A stretch of 64,000 bases of DNA from Roseibium sp. MMSF_3544 (lineage in GTDB: Bacteria; Pseudomonadota; Alphaproteobacteria; Rhizobiales; Stappiaceae): the NCBI RefSeq assembly GCF_030732845.1, contig NZ_JASHKA010000001.1, positions 310,001-374,000 of the forward strand, read 5' to 3'. The notes below the pieces were generated by a model that was not told the origin of the DNA, did no database searches, and saw only the letters and a list, made by a program, of their open reading frames with translations. Of this stretch, positions 27,389 through 35,484 are shown piece by piece. The stretch's first letter is position 1. Every line of letters begins with the position of its first letter. The position numbers and the translations under genes were made by a program.

Positions 27389-28810
27389 ATGTCTGAGCCG
27401 GTTCTTGTAGTAGATCTTGATGGAACACTACTTAAGTCAGATGTTTTATTTGAGAATTTTTGGAATGCGCTCGGGAAAAATTGGCTCGGTTGCTTGAAGG
27501 CATTGGCATTGCTGCCTCAGGGCCGCGCCGCATTCAAGGCGAAACTGGCCGAAGTCGCCAAGCTTGAACCGGAAACCTTGCCCTATAATCAGGACGTCAT
27601 TTCCTACGTGAAGTCCTGGCGAGACAGGGGCGGTAGAACCGCGCTGGTAACTGCCACCAATCAGACGCAGGCCCAGATGATCGCGGAGCACCTGGCTCTG
27701 TTTGACGAGGTGCATGGGTCAGACGAGAACAGGAACCTGAAAGGGTCTACCAAGGCGGATTTTCTGTCCGAGCATTTCGGTGACGCCGGGTTTCACTACG
27801 TGGGGGACTCAACGGCGGATCTGCATGTCTGGCAAAAGGCAAAGAAGGCGATCACGGTCGGAATTCCGAAGAGCCTGAAAACCAAGGTTGCTGCGCTAGG
27901 TGTCGAGACCGAACATCTTCGTTCCGGGGCACGAGACTTCAAGCCCTATGTCAAAGCAATGCGCCCGCACCAGTGGCTCAAGAACGTTCTGGTCTTCGTG
28001 CCGATGTTTACGGCGCATCAGATTGATTTAGCGACATTTTTCCTCAGCGTGCTTGCCTTCATCGCCTTCGGTCTCATCGCCTCGAGCGTCTATCTGGTGA
28101 ATGATCTGCTTGACCTTAACTCGGACAGAACGCACCCGAGAAAATGCAAGCGGCCACTCGCCTCAGGCAGTCTGCCCATCCTGCACGGATCCCTCCTGGC
28201 ACCAGCGCTTCTTGCCGGTGGCATCGTAATCTCGCTTTATCTGGGCTGGCAATTCCTGCTGGTAATGGCCGCCTACTACGTGGCAACGACCGCTTATTCG
28301 TTCAATTTGAAGAAACGCAGCATTGTCGATATCTGCGTTTTGGCTGCGCTTTACACTGTTCGGATCGTCGCTGGGGGCGTTGCGACGGGATTGCCGCTCA
28401 CTGTCTGGCTGCTCGCGTTTTCGCTCTTCTTCTTCTTTGCGCTGGCCGCCGTGAAACGGCAGGCCGAACTTCTGGACAATGCCGAGCGCGGCAAGCTGAA
28501 CGTGACAGGGCGAGGCTATTTCGTCGATGATCTGCCAATCATCCCGATCATGGCCATAGCGTCAGGCTATGTTTCGATCCTCGTCTTCGCGCTTTACATC
28601 AACTCGCCGGCGGTTGCCGAGCTCTACTCCTACCCGCCTGCACTTTGGGCCATCTGCTTTGTGTTGCTCTATTGGGTCAGCCGCTTGGTCATGGTCACCC
28701 ACCGCGGGCACATGCATGATGATCCGCTCGTTTTCGCAGCCAAGGACCGCAACAGTTACATCTGTGCCGTGTTCATTCTGGTCTGCCTGCTGACCGGAGC
28801 GCTTCTATGA
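27389..28810 (+). CDS. HAD phosphatase-UbiA prenyltransferase fusion, probable decaprenyl-phosphate phosphoribosyltransferase
   Basis: A 473-residue fusion. Residues 1-190 form a HAD hydrolase with VVDLDGTLLKSD (motif I), ALVTATN (motif II) and VGDSTADLHVW (motif IV). Residues about 200-473 form a UbiA prenyltransferase: MRPHQWLKN, first Asp-rich motif NDLLDLNSDRTHPRK, second region YSFNLKKRSIVDI and about eight membrane helices. In mycobacteria the UbiA enzyme Rv3806c moves phosphoribose from PRPP to decaprenyl phosphate and a separate phosphatase follows; here the HAD part could do that step. The related NoeC of Azorhizobium serves Nod-factor arabinosylation. GAAGG lies 8 bp before the chosen ATG. 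First gene of a coupled operon. Confidence 0.88.
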   Translation: MSEPVLVVDLDGTLLKSDVLFENFWNALGKNWLGCLKALALLPQGRAAFKAKLAEVAKLEPETLPYNQDVISYVKSWRDRGGRTALVTATNQTQAQMIAEHLALFDEVHGSDENRNLKGSTKADFLSEHFGDAGFHYVGDSTADLHVWQKAKKAITVGIPKSLKTKVAALGVETEHLRSGARDFKPYVKAMRPHQWLKNVLVFVPMFTAHQIDLATFFLSVLAFIAFGLIASSVYLVNDLLDLNSDRTHPRKCKRPLASGSLPILHGSLLAPALLAGGIVISLYLGWQFLLVMAAYYVATTAYSFNLKKRSIVDICVLAALYTVRIVAGGVATGLPLTVWLLAFSLFFFFALAAVKRQAELLDNAERGKLNVTGRGYFVDDLPIIPIMAIASGYVSILVFALYINSPAVAELYSYPPALWAICFVLLYWVSRLVMVTHRGHMHDDPLVFAAKDRNSYICAVFILVCLLTGALL

Positions 28811-29235
28811 CGCTCCATGTTTTGATCATCCGATACAGCTTCTTCGCGGTTCTGGCGACGCTTGCCAATCTGCTTGCCCAACGCGTGGTTCTGTCCACTG
28901 GAGAAACGGTTGTTCACTACATTATTGCCGTCGGCGCCGGGACGCTTTGCGGCCTTGTTCTGAAATACATTTTGGACAAGAAGTGGATTTTCTACGACGA
29001 GACGACCGACCTTAAGCAGAACGGCTGGCAGTTCGTTTTTTATACCGGAATGGGTGTCGTCACGACGGCGATTTTCTGGGCGACGGAGACAGCCTTCTGG
29101 GTTTTCTTCGGGACAGATCAGATGCGGGAGCTCGGTGCAATTCTCGGACTGAGCGTCGGGTATATCGTCAAGTATCAGCTCGACCGGCGGTATGTTTTCA
29201 CGGACGCAAAACTTCATGTGGGACAGTGCACATGA
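28807..29235 (+). CDS. GtrA family membrane protein
   Basis: A 142-residue protein with four membrane helices and the GtrA pattern (YSFFAVLATLANLLAQ, LVLKYILDKKWIF, VGYIVKYQLDRRYVF). GtrA proteins are thought to flip polyprenyl-linked sugars across the inner membrane. Its ATG overlaps the UbiA stop and its stop overlaps the dprE1 start (ATGA at both ends). In mycobacteria a GtrA homologue (Rv3789) also lies beside dprE1-dprE2, which supports a shared pathway. Confidence 0.9.
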   Translation: MTLHVLIIRYSFFAVLATLANLLAQRVVLSTGETVVHYIIAVGAGTLCGLVLKYILDKKWIFYDETTDLKQNGWQFVFYTGMGVVTTAIFWATETAFWVFFGTDQMRELGAILGLSVGYIVKYQLDRRYVFTDAKLHVGQCT

Positions 29236-30554
29236 AGCTGAGCGGCTGGGGCAGATATCCGGTTTGTGAGACCGAGGTGCAGTTTCCGCGCACGCAGGAA
29301 GCTGTCAGTGCGGCGTTGCGGGAAGGCCCAGCGATTGCACGCGGCAATGGACGCTCCTATGGTGACACCGCGCTCGGAGCACCGAATACGCTCGACATGC
29401 GGCACTTCAACCGCATGATTTCCTTCGACGATGCCACCGGAACACTGACCGCAGAAGCCGGCGTTCTCCTGGCGGACGTGATCTCCTCCTTTCTGCCGCG
29501 TGGCTGGTTCCCCGCCGTGACGCCGGGAACCAAATTCGTCACTCTCGGTGGCATGATCGCCGCCGATGTGCACGGCAAGAACCATCATCGCGATGGCAGT
29601 TTCCGCCAATTTGTCGACTGGATCGACCTGATGGACGAAACGGGCGAAGTCCTGAGATGTTCCAGAACGCAAAACGCGGAGCTCTTCGACTGGACCTTGG
29701 GTGGAATGGGGCTTACGGGCGTCATTCTACGCACGGCAATCAGGCTCCGCCGCGTTGAAACCGGATGGATCTCGCAGACAACTCTGCCGGCGCCCAATCT
29801 CGATGCAGCGATTGACCTGATCGAGTCAAACCTGGACGCACTCTATTCCGTTGCCTGGATCGATTGCCTTGCCACTGGTTCCGATACGGGCCGCTCGCTG
29901 GTCATGCTCGGGGAGCACGCGCTTTTGGCGGAACTCGGCAAAGACCAGTCCGCTCATCCTTTCGGCACCGAAGCCAAACGGTCGCTCTCCGTGCCAATCG
30001 ACTTTCCTGCCTTCAGCTTGAACAGGTACTCGATCAGGGCGTTCAACAGCCTCTATTACTGGAACGGCGGGCGTAAATCCGGTGAGAGCCTCGTCCACTG
30101 GAACGGCTATTTTTATCCGTTGGACGCGATCCTTGCATGGAACCGGATCTACGGGCGTCGCGGGTTTTGCCAGTTTCAATGCGCTCTTCCCCTGGAAACG
30201 TCGGCAAAGGGTCTGAAGGCGCTTTTGACCGAGACTTCCAATGCTGGCCTCGGATCGTTTCTGGCGGTGCTAAAGCGTTTTGGAGAACAAAGCGGCCAGT
30301 TTTCCTTCCCGATGCCGGGCTACACACTGGCGCTTGATTTCCCGATGGGGCGGTACACGGAAGATCTTCTGAAGCGTCTTGACGACATCACGATCGAAAA
30401 TGGCGGGCGCTTTTATCTTGCCAAGGATGCTCGCATGTCCGCTGCGACATTCGCTCGAAGCGACGATCGGGTGAGAAATTTCAAACACATGAGACGCGAC
30501 GCGGGGCTCGATCACCGTTTCCAGTCGCATCAGTCAAAGAGGCTAGAACTTTGA
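29232..30554 (+). CDS. dprE1: DprE1-like FAD oxidase of decaprenylphosphoryl-ribose epimerisation
   Basis: A 440-residue VAO-type flavoprotein. The FAD-binding part includes AIARGNGRSYGDTALG, VTPGTKFVTLGGMIAADVHGKNHH and TLGGMGLTGVILRT. The C-terminal half has FSFPMPGYTLALDFPMG and FYLAKDARMS, where the Lys equals the catalytic K418 of mycobacterial DprE1. It oxidises the ribose 2'-OH of decaprenylphosphoryl ribose. At the position of mycobacterial Cys387 (NVCVDFP) this protein has Ala (TLALDFP). An ATGA overlap with gtrA decides the start at 29232. Homology is strong; the substrate in this organism is inferred. Confidence 0.9.
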   Translation: MKLSGWGRYPVCETEVQFPRTQEAVSAALREGPAIARGNGRSYGDTALGAPNTLDMRHFNRMISFDDATGTLTAEAGVLLADVISSFLPRGWFPAVTPGTKFVTLGGMIAADVHGKNHHRDGSFRQFVDWIDLMDETGEVLRCSRTQNAELFDWTLGGMGLTGVILRTAIRLRRVETGWISQTTLPAPNLDAAIDLIESNLDALYSVAWIDCLATGSDTGRSLVMLGEHALLAELGKDQSAHPFGTEAKRSLSVPIDFPAFSLNRYSIRAFNSLYYWNGGRKSGESLVHWNGYFYPLDAILAWNRIYGRRGFCQFQCALPLETSAKGLKALLTETSNAGLGSFLAVLKRFGEQSGQFSFPMPGYTLALDFPMGRYTEDLLKRLDDITIENGGRFYLAKDARMSAATFARSDDRVRNFKHMRRDAGLDHRFQSHQSKRLEL

Positions 30555-31288
30555 GCAAAGGGTCAATCCTCATTCTCGGAGCCCGTTCGGATATCGGCAA
30601 GGCGGTAGCGCATAGATTTGCCGCTCTCGGGTACTCAATTCAGCTGGCAGCGCGGAACGCCGGCAGCCTGGAACCGGACAAAGCCGACATCAAGGTCAGG
30701 CACAACGTCGATGTGGACCTGTTCGAATTTGACGCGCTTGATCTTGATAGCCATCAGGCCTTTGCGACCGGCCTGCCGGTCTTGCCCGATGTTATCGTCT
30801 GCGCTGTCGGCATGCTGGGTGACCAGGCCGCGGACGAGAAGGATGAAATGGCCGCTTGCAAGGTCATGCGAAGCAACTACGAGGGACCGGCCTCAATTTT
30901 CTCTGTTTTTGCCAATCTTTTCGAAAAGCGCGATTCCGGGACCTTGGTCGGCATCAGTTCGGTCGCCGGGGAAAGAGGGCGCGCAGCAAACTATGTCTAC
31001 GGGTCCGCGAAGGCCGGCTTCACCGCCTACCTTTCCGGTTTGAGAAACCGGCTTGCCGCAAAAGGCGTCCACGTGATCACCGTGCTGCCCGGCTTTGTTG
31101 CCACGCAAATGACTGAGGGTCTCGATCTGCCCCAAAAGCTTACGGCTGAGCCGGAAGAAGTGGCAGCGGCAATTGAAAAAGCGGTCGGCAAAGGCAGCAA
31201 TGTCATCTATGTCCGCCGCATTTGGCAGCTCATAATGATGATCATCAGGAACATCCCGGAAGCGGTGTTCAAGAGGATGAGTATATGA
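30551..31288 (+). CDS. dprE2: DprE2-like short-chain dehydrogenase
   Basis: A 245-residue SDR that would reduce the 2'-keto intermediate to decaprenylphosphoryl arabinose. The NAD(P) motif is ILGARSDIGKAVAHRFAALG (a GxxxxIG variant). The catalytic set is S in GISSVAGERG and YVYGSAKAG (YxxxK). It starts at a TTG that overlaps the dprE1 stop (TTGA), and no ATG occurs nearby, so translational coupling decides this start. Cytoplasmic or membrane associated by its C-terminal hydrophobic helix (WQLIMMIIRNIPEAVF). Confidence 0.9.
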   Translation: MSKGSILILGARSDIGKAVAHRFAALGYSIQLAARNAGSLEPDKADIKVRHNVDVDLFEFDALDLDSHQAFATGLPVLPDVIVCAVGMLGDQAADEKDEMAACKVMRSNYEGPASIFSVFANLFEKRDSGTLVGISSVAGERGRAANYVYGSAKAGFTAYLSGLRNRLAAKGVHVITVLPGFVATQMTEGLDLPQKLTAEPEEVAAAIEKAVGKGSNVIYVRRIWQLIMMIIRNIPEAVFKRMSI

Positions 31289-32382
31289 CTGCCGTCCTGT
31301 TTCCGGTTATTCGCCGGTTTTTTGTTCCACTTTCCCTGCTGTCATACCTTTTCGGGTCGGCCTATACGTTTCTGCACGCCTGGAGCCATCAGGGATTTGG
31401 CTTGATCCAGTGGCTGCTCACGCAATATCACATCAACTACATAGACTTTGGATTTGCCAAACGTGCCATGGTCGGCACCATGCTTTATCCGGTCATGCAG
31501 GCGCTGCCGGATGGCGAGGCACCAGAGTATTTCGCGTTTCTTTTTGTCGACTTTGTGCTGTTTCTCGCGATCGTCTACATCGCACATTCTGCTTTGAAAC
31601 GGGTTGGCGAGGAGCACACCGGATTTGCTGACTGGTTTCGCCTTCTTTTGCTCATAGCGCCCGTTGGATTTGTTCAGTATGCCTCCGACTCCGGCCGTTA
31701 CGACCACTACAATTATCTCCTCGTTTTCTTGGCGGCCTATCTGGTTCTAAATCGAAAATTGGCTTGGGGCGGTGCCATTCTGGCGCTTGGAGCTCTGGTT
31801 CATGAAGCCATCTTCTTTTACGGGGTGCCGATTATCTCGATCCTTGCATTTTTGCAGAGTTACAAATTCCGGGAGGTGGCACTCAGTCTGTTGCCGGTGA
31901 CAGTCGTCATGGCTGCAGTGTTCCTTTACGGGAACCTAGAGGTCGACCTTGCAAGCGTGCTTGGGGAGAAGGTGGCCGCAGGTGCAGAAGTGTGGAGCAG
32001 GGGGGTGCTTGAACCTGCTGAAAATCTGGGTCTTTTCGACGTGGCGGGCCTGATTTTCTATACAGTTCTGCCGTACTATTTCTTCTTCCGATTCTTTGAG
32101 GAAAATCGCCTGCCTCTGATCCTTGTGGGTTGTCAGATGTTTTTTGTCTGCGCGCTTTTCCTTCTGGGGATCGATTATGCACGGTGGGCGCACCTTGTGT
32201 TTTTCTCGTGCGCGACGGTCGTGATTTCGCTGTTGTGTCACGATCAAAAACTGAGGCTTCCATCCTTGAACGGTTGGGAAAAAATTGTGTTTGCACTCTA
32301 CCTGGTGCCGGCGGGCCCGCTCGGGACGACACATCCGCTGCCTTATGTCAGCAAAATCGCTGAAAAACTGTTTCAGTCGTGA
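31285..32382 (+). CDS. Polytopic membrane protein of the DPA-type operon, candidate sugar transferase or export protein
   Basis: A 365-residue protein with about nine membrane helices. Notable soluble motifs are HINYIDFGFAKRAMVGTML near residue 45 and YASDSGRYDHYNYLL near 135, followed by GALVHEAIFFYGVP. Such acidic/His loops near the membrane face recall EpsG-like or GT-C-type proteins, but I cannot assign a family. Its ATG overlaps the dprE2 stop (ATGA), so it belongs to the operon and may use the lipid-linked pentose. The ATG at 31285 is chosen over an upstream frame extension that overlaps dprE2. Confidence 0.85.
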   Translation: MTAVLFPVIRRFFVPLSLLSYLFGSAYTFLHAWSHQGFGLIQWLLTQYHINYIDFGFAKRAMVGTMLYPVMQALPDGEAPEYFAFLFVDFVLFLAIVYIAHSALKRVGEEHTGFADWFRLLLLIAPVGFVQYASDSGRYDHYNYLLVFLAAYLVLNRKLAWGGAILALGALVHEAIFFYGVPIISILAFLQSYKFREVALSLLPVTVVMAAVFLYGNLEVDLASVLGEKVAAGAEVWSRGVLEPAENLGLFDVAGLIFYTVLPYYFFFRFFEENRLPLILVGCQMFFVCALFLLGIDYARWAHLVFFSCATVVISLLCHDQKLRLPSLNGWEKIVFALYLVPAGPLGTTHPLPYVSKIAEKLFQS

Positions 32383-32561
32383 GTTCGAATACGCGGTCGG
32401 CAGAGTGCCAATGCCCATCGCCCGCGATCTTAGGCCGACATCATTCTCGCCGTACACGCGTATTCTGAGAAGGTTTGTCTTTCTCGGATTGCCTTGTGAT
32501 CGAACTTCGCGCCATGATGCCTCAATAGCGTGGGGCGCGGCGCAGTGTCGATGAAGGCCGG

Positions 32562-33332
32562 ATGACCGAAGCCTCGCAGCAACGGGTCGAAATGTGGGAG
32601 AGCGGCTTGAGCCTAAAGTTCATTTTCATGCTCACCCGCGACGACCGCACGGTGGAAGATGCCCAAATCCATCTGGAAACAGCGATTTCGTTGGGTCTCC
32701 GGCACATTGGGTTCAAAGATGTCGGCCTGCCGGTGGATGTGCTCAGAACCCTCAACAAGCGGATCAGGGAAACCGGCGCGACATCCTATCTGGAGGTCGT
32801 CTCGCTTGATCGTGACAGCGAGATCAAGTCGGCAAGAACGGCGGTTGATCTTGGCGTTGACGTCCTTCTTGGTGGCACACGTGTTGATGACGTCCTTCCC
32901 GTTTTGGAAGGCAGCGCATTGAAATACTATCCGTTTCCAGGGCGCATCACCGGCCATCCGAGCGTGCTGGAGGGGACGTTTGGAGACATCGTGGCAAGCG
33001 CAAGAAAACTTGCGGCACATCACGGTGTAGCGGGTCTCGACCTGCTGGCTTATCGCTCCAGTCTGCCGGACATTCCAGGCCTGATCAAAGCGGTCACCAA
33101 TGCGGCTGGTAAACCAGTGATCGTTGCAGGATCCATTGCGGACAAGACCCGTATCGAGGCCTTGTACAGAGCCGGTGCGTCAGGCTTTACAATTGGAACC
33201 GCCGCCCTGGACGGCACCTATCCAGCTTCGGACAGAGACCTGAAGTCACAATTGTCGAAGATCGTTCAGGATGTCGCTGACCTGACCGGTGAGGGGTCGG
33301 TTGCCGAGAGAGCCACAAGGAAAGAAAGCTGA
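32562..33332 (+). CDS. TIM-barrel protein, phosphate-binding HisA/ThiE-like
   Basis: A 256-residue soluble protein predicted to be a beta/alpha barrel. Strand-like segments occur in order: KFIFMLTRDD, HIGFKDVGLP, YLEVVSLDRD, VDVLLGGTRVDD, YYPFPGRITGHPS, GLDLLAYRSS, PVIVAGSIAD and GFTIGTAALDG. The last two resemble the GSI and GT phosphate-binding loops of phosphosugar barrels. A lysine/aspartate near FKDVG and an RITGH loop may line the site. I do not recognise the exact family. It follows the DPA-type operon after a 179-bp gap, so a link is not assured. Confidence 0.8.
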   Translation: MTEASQQRVEMWESGLSLKFIFMLTRDDRTVEDAQIHLETAISLGLRHIGFKDVGLPVDVLRTLNKRIRETGATSYLEVVSLDRDSEIKSARTAVDLGVDVLLGGTRVDDVLPVLEGSALKYYPFPGRITGHPSVLEGTFGDIVASARKLAAHHGVAGLDLLAYRSSLPDIPGLIKAVTNAAGKPVIVAGSIADKTRIEALYRAGASGFTIGTAALDGTYPASDRDLKSQLSKIVQDVADLTGEGSVAERATRKES

Positions 33333-33399
33333 CGTTTCGGCCTTGCCCGAGAGTGTGGCACCTGAGGATTTGCTGGTGCGGTCAGCCTAAGAAAGAGTG

Positions 33400-34437
33400 T
33401 CAGGCGGCCTTTTTTTGAAAGGCGCTTACGCGATTTCGACCTTCGGATTTGGCTTGGTAGAGGGCTTTGTCGGCTTGGTCCAGAAGGTCGTCCAGATCGA
33501 AACTCTCCTCTTCGGTACTCGTCGCGCCGACACTTATGTTGACGGAAATTGCGCCGCAGCTCGTCTGAATAGGCGCTGCTGCAACTGCCAGTCTTGTCAT
33601 GTCGGCGAGCTTCAATGCGGCATCCAGATGAGTGTTTGGAAGAGCAATGGCAAACTCTTCGCCGCCCATTCGTCCAATTATGTCGCGCTCACCAAAGGCG
33701 GTCGACAAACGCTCGCAAATGCCGGTCAGCACTTCATCGCCGACTTTGTGCCCGTGGCCGTCGTTGATGCGCTTGAAATGGTCGACATCAAGCATGAGCA
33801 GCGAGAAGGGCAGGGTGTTGCGCCGTGCCAAGGCAAGCTGAATTTCTGCTTCCGAGCGAAAGCCCCGCCGCGAACGGACCGACGTCAGCGGATCGAACAG
33901 GGCAAGCTTCCGCAACTCCAGTTGTTCCATCACGATTGACGAAAGGTCTTTTACCAGCCGGACTTCGTCTTCGGTGAAGTTGCGGGGTTCTTTGTCGACA
34001 CAACACACCGACCCAATGCGATAGCCATCCGGCGTCTCAAGCGGCACCCCGAGATAGGCCCTGATATGTGGTGCATTGACCACCAATAAATTGTCCTGAA
34101 ACCGCTCATCACAATGCGTGTCTGACACGACTGTGGGTTCGCGCCGCTGTATTGTGTGATTGCAGAACGAATGCTGGCGCGGAAGTTCGCCGCGATTGCC
34201 ACCGGCAACCGCCTTGAACCAGCGCCGGTCTTCGTCAATCAGAGCAATTGCGGCCATGGGTGCGTTCAACGCGCTCTTGATGATCCGCGGAATTCTGTCG
34301 AATGCCTCTTCTTCAACCGTGTCGAGGATCTGGTAGCGATAAAGCGCTGAAAGGCGCGCAACCTCGTCCGGCGCGTCATCAGACTGCAAGCTCGGGTCGG
34401 TCTTGTCGCTTTTTGTCATGGTTGCCACCGGTCTCAT
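33400..34437 (-). CDS. GAF-GGDEF diguanylate cyclase
   Basis: A 345-residue cytoplasmic protein. The GAF domain (about 25-165) contains DTVEEEAFDRIPRIIKSALN, FCNHTIQRREP and YLGVPLETPDGYRIGSVCCVD. The GGDEF domain (about 180-340) contains LLMLDVDHFKRINDGHGH and the active site GGEEF, so it should make c-di-GMP. The inhibitory I-site RxxD is altered to GERD (Arg to Gly), suggesting no product feedback. Monocistronic. An in-frame ATG six codons downstream is an alternative start. Confidence 0.93.
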   Translation of the reverse strand: MRPVATMTKSDKTDPSLQSDDAPDEVARLSALYRYQILDTVEEEAFDRIPRIIKSALNAPMAAIALIDEDRRWFKAVAGGNRGELPRQHSFCNHTIQRREPTVVSDTHCDERFQDNLLVVNAPHIRAYLGVPLETPDGYRIGSVCCVDKEPRNFTEDEVRLVKDLSSIVMEQLELRKLALFDPLTSVRSRRGFRSEAEIQLALARRNTLPFSLLMLDVDHFKRINDGHGHKVGDEVLTGICERLSTAFGERDIIGRMGGEEFAIALPNTHLDAALKLADMTRLAVAAAPIQTSCGAISVNISVGATSTEEESFDLDDLLDQADKALYQAKSEGRNRVSAFQKKAA

Positions 34438-34758
34438 TTTCCACAGGAGCAGTTGCGTTCAGGGCAGGGCTGCTCTCAAACATGTCGCTGGTATGTCACC
34501 AGATCGTTTTCGACCGCGCTCGCGATCGACATCATGCCCCGGCACTGAGCCCCTGAATGACCTGGACCATTGCACAACGGTCCCAAGGCAGCACTAATTT
34601 TGGCTAAAGAAGAGCTGCCAGGATGCTGCGAGATGCGATCATAGTTAATCGAAGCTTAAGAAATCTTGGCGATGGAAAACTCGGCGTCCATCGAGCGGGT
34701 ACCAGAGCCGGAATTACCAGCGGCGCGCTGCAGTTTGCTGAACTTTCGCTCTGAGGGT
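34438..34758. other. Intergenic region between GGDEF and anti-sigma genes
   Basis: A 321-bp stretch upstream of the GGDEF gene and downstream of the anti-sigma gene. It presumably holds the GGDEF promoter. I see no ORF with coding character, tRNA or strong terminator. Confidence 0.45.
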
Positions 34759-35484
34759 TCAGATCCGTCCCTTCAGGTCGCTCGCAATGCTGTTGACCTG
34801 GTTCAGATCGCCGCCGCCGATGACCAGAAAACCGAAGCCGTCGTCGACCCAATGAGCTGAGGCAAGGCCTGCCAGCATCTCAGCTTCCGGCCCATAGGAT
34901 GGTTCATCGACAGGCGTTATACAGATGGCGAAGGGTTCATTTCCGTCTGACAGATATGCAATTTGAACCAGCGGCTCCGAGCCAAGGCCTAGCATTTGTG
35001 CCCGGCGATAGCTCAGACCTTCAACCGTGATTGCGCTTTCGAGGTCCCGGCCCAGTTTTTCAGAGAGCTGCGACAGTTTTTCAGTCGCCTGATCAGGTGC
35101 AGGTTCTTTGCCCGCAAGGGTTTCAGGCACATAGAGAACCTGGTAGTTGGCAACCGCCATCTTCCAGTCCGTATCGGCTTGCCGGGTGAGCCAGGGAGAC
35201 CAGACGCCGACCAGGACGCCGATGGCGAAAACGGCTGCGACGGCAGCGCGCGTGGACCAGGACACCCGCGATCGGGGTGCAGACCCGTGAACTGGGGCCG
35301 GGGCGGTCTTGAGCAGTGCATCGAAGGCGGTTTTGATATCCGCCACCGGTATATCAAGCGCTTCCAGTCTGGCGGCTAGCGCTGGATCGGCGGCGATCGC
35401 AGCCTCGACGTTGCGGTGCTCTTCGTCAGAGAGTTCGCCATCGAGAAAAGCGGTCAGAGTCTCATCGCTTATGGTGGACGTCAT
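34759..35484 (-). CDS. Transmembrane anti-sigma factor
   Basis: A 241-residue anti-sigma protein. The N-terminal part (ISDETLTAFLDGELSDEEHRNVEAAI) has the family pattern of ECF anti-sigma domains. A proline-rich linker leads to one membrane helix (about 92-110, RAAVAAVFAIGVLVGVW). The periplasmic C-terminal domain holds a WVDDGFGFLVIGG motif. No HxxxCxxC zinc motif is present. The ATG overlaps the sigma gene stop (ATGA), so both are made together and the protein should hold the sigma factor at the membrane. Confidence 0.9.
   Translation of the reverse strand: MTSTISDETLTAFLDGELSDEEHRNVEAAIAADPALAARLEALDIPVADIKTAFDALLKTAPAPVHGSAPRSRVSWSTRAAVAAVFAIGVLVGVWSPWLTRQADTDWKMAVANYQVLYVPETLAGKEPAPDQATEKLSQLSEKLGRDLESAITVEGLSYRRAQMLGLGSEPLVQIAYLSDGNEPFAICITPVDEPSYGPEAEMLAGLASAHWVDDGFGFLVIGGGDLNQVNSIASDLKGRI

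Noticed and set aside
34680-34760. Possible tRNA because of a GGTTCAGATCC stretch
   Set aside because: No matching acceptor, D or anticodon arms; the stretch lies at the end of the anti-sigma gene.
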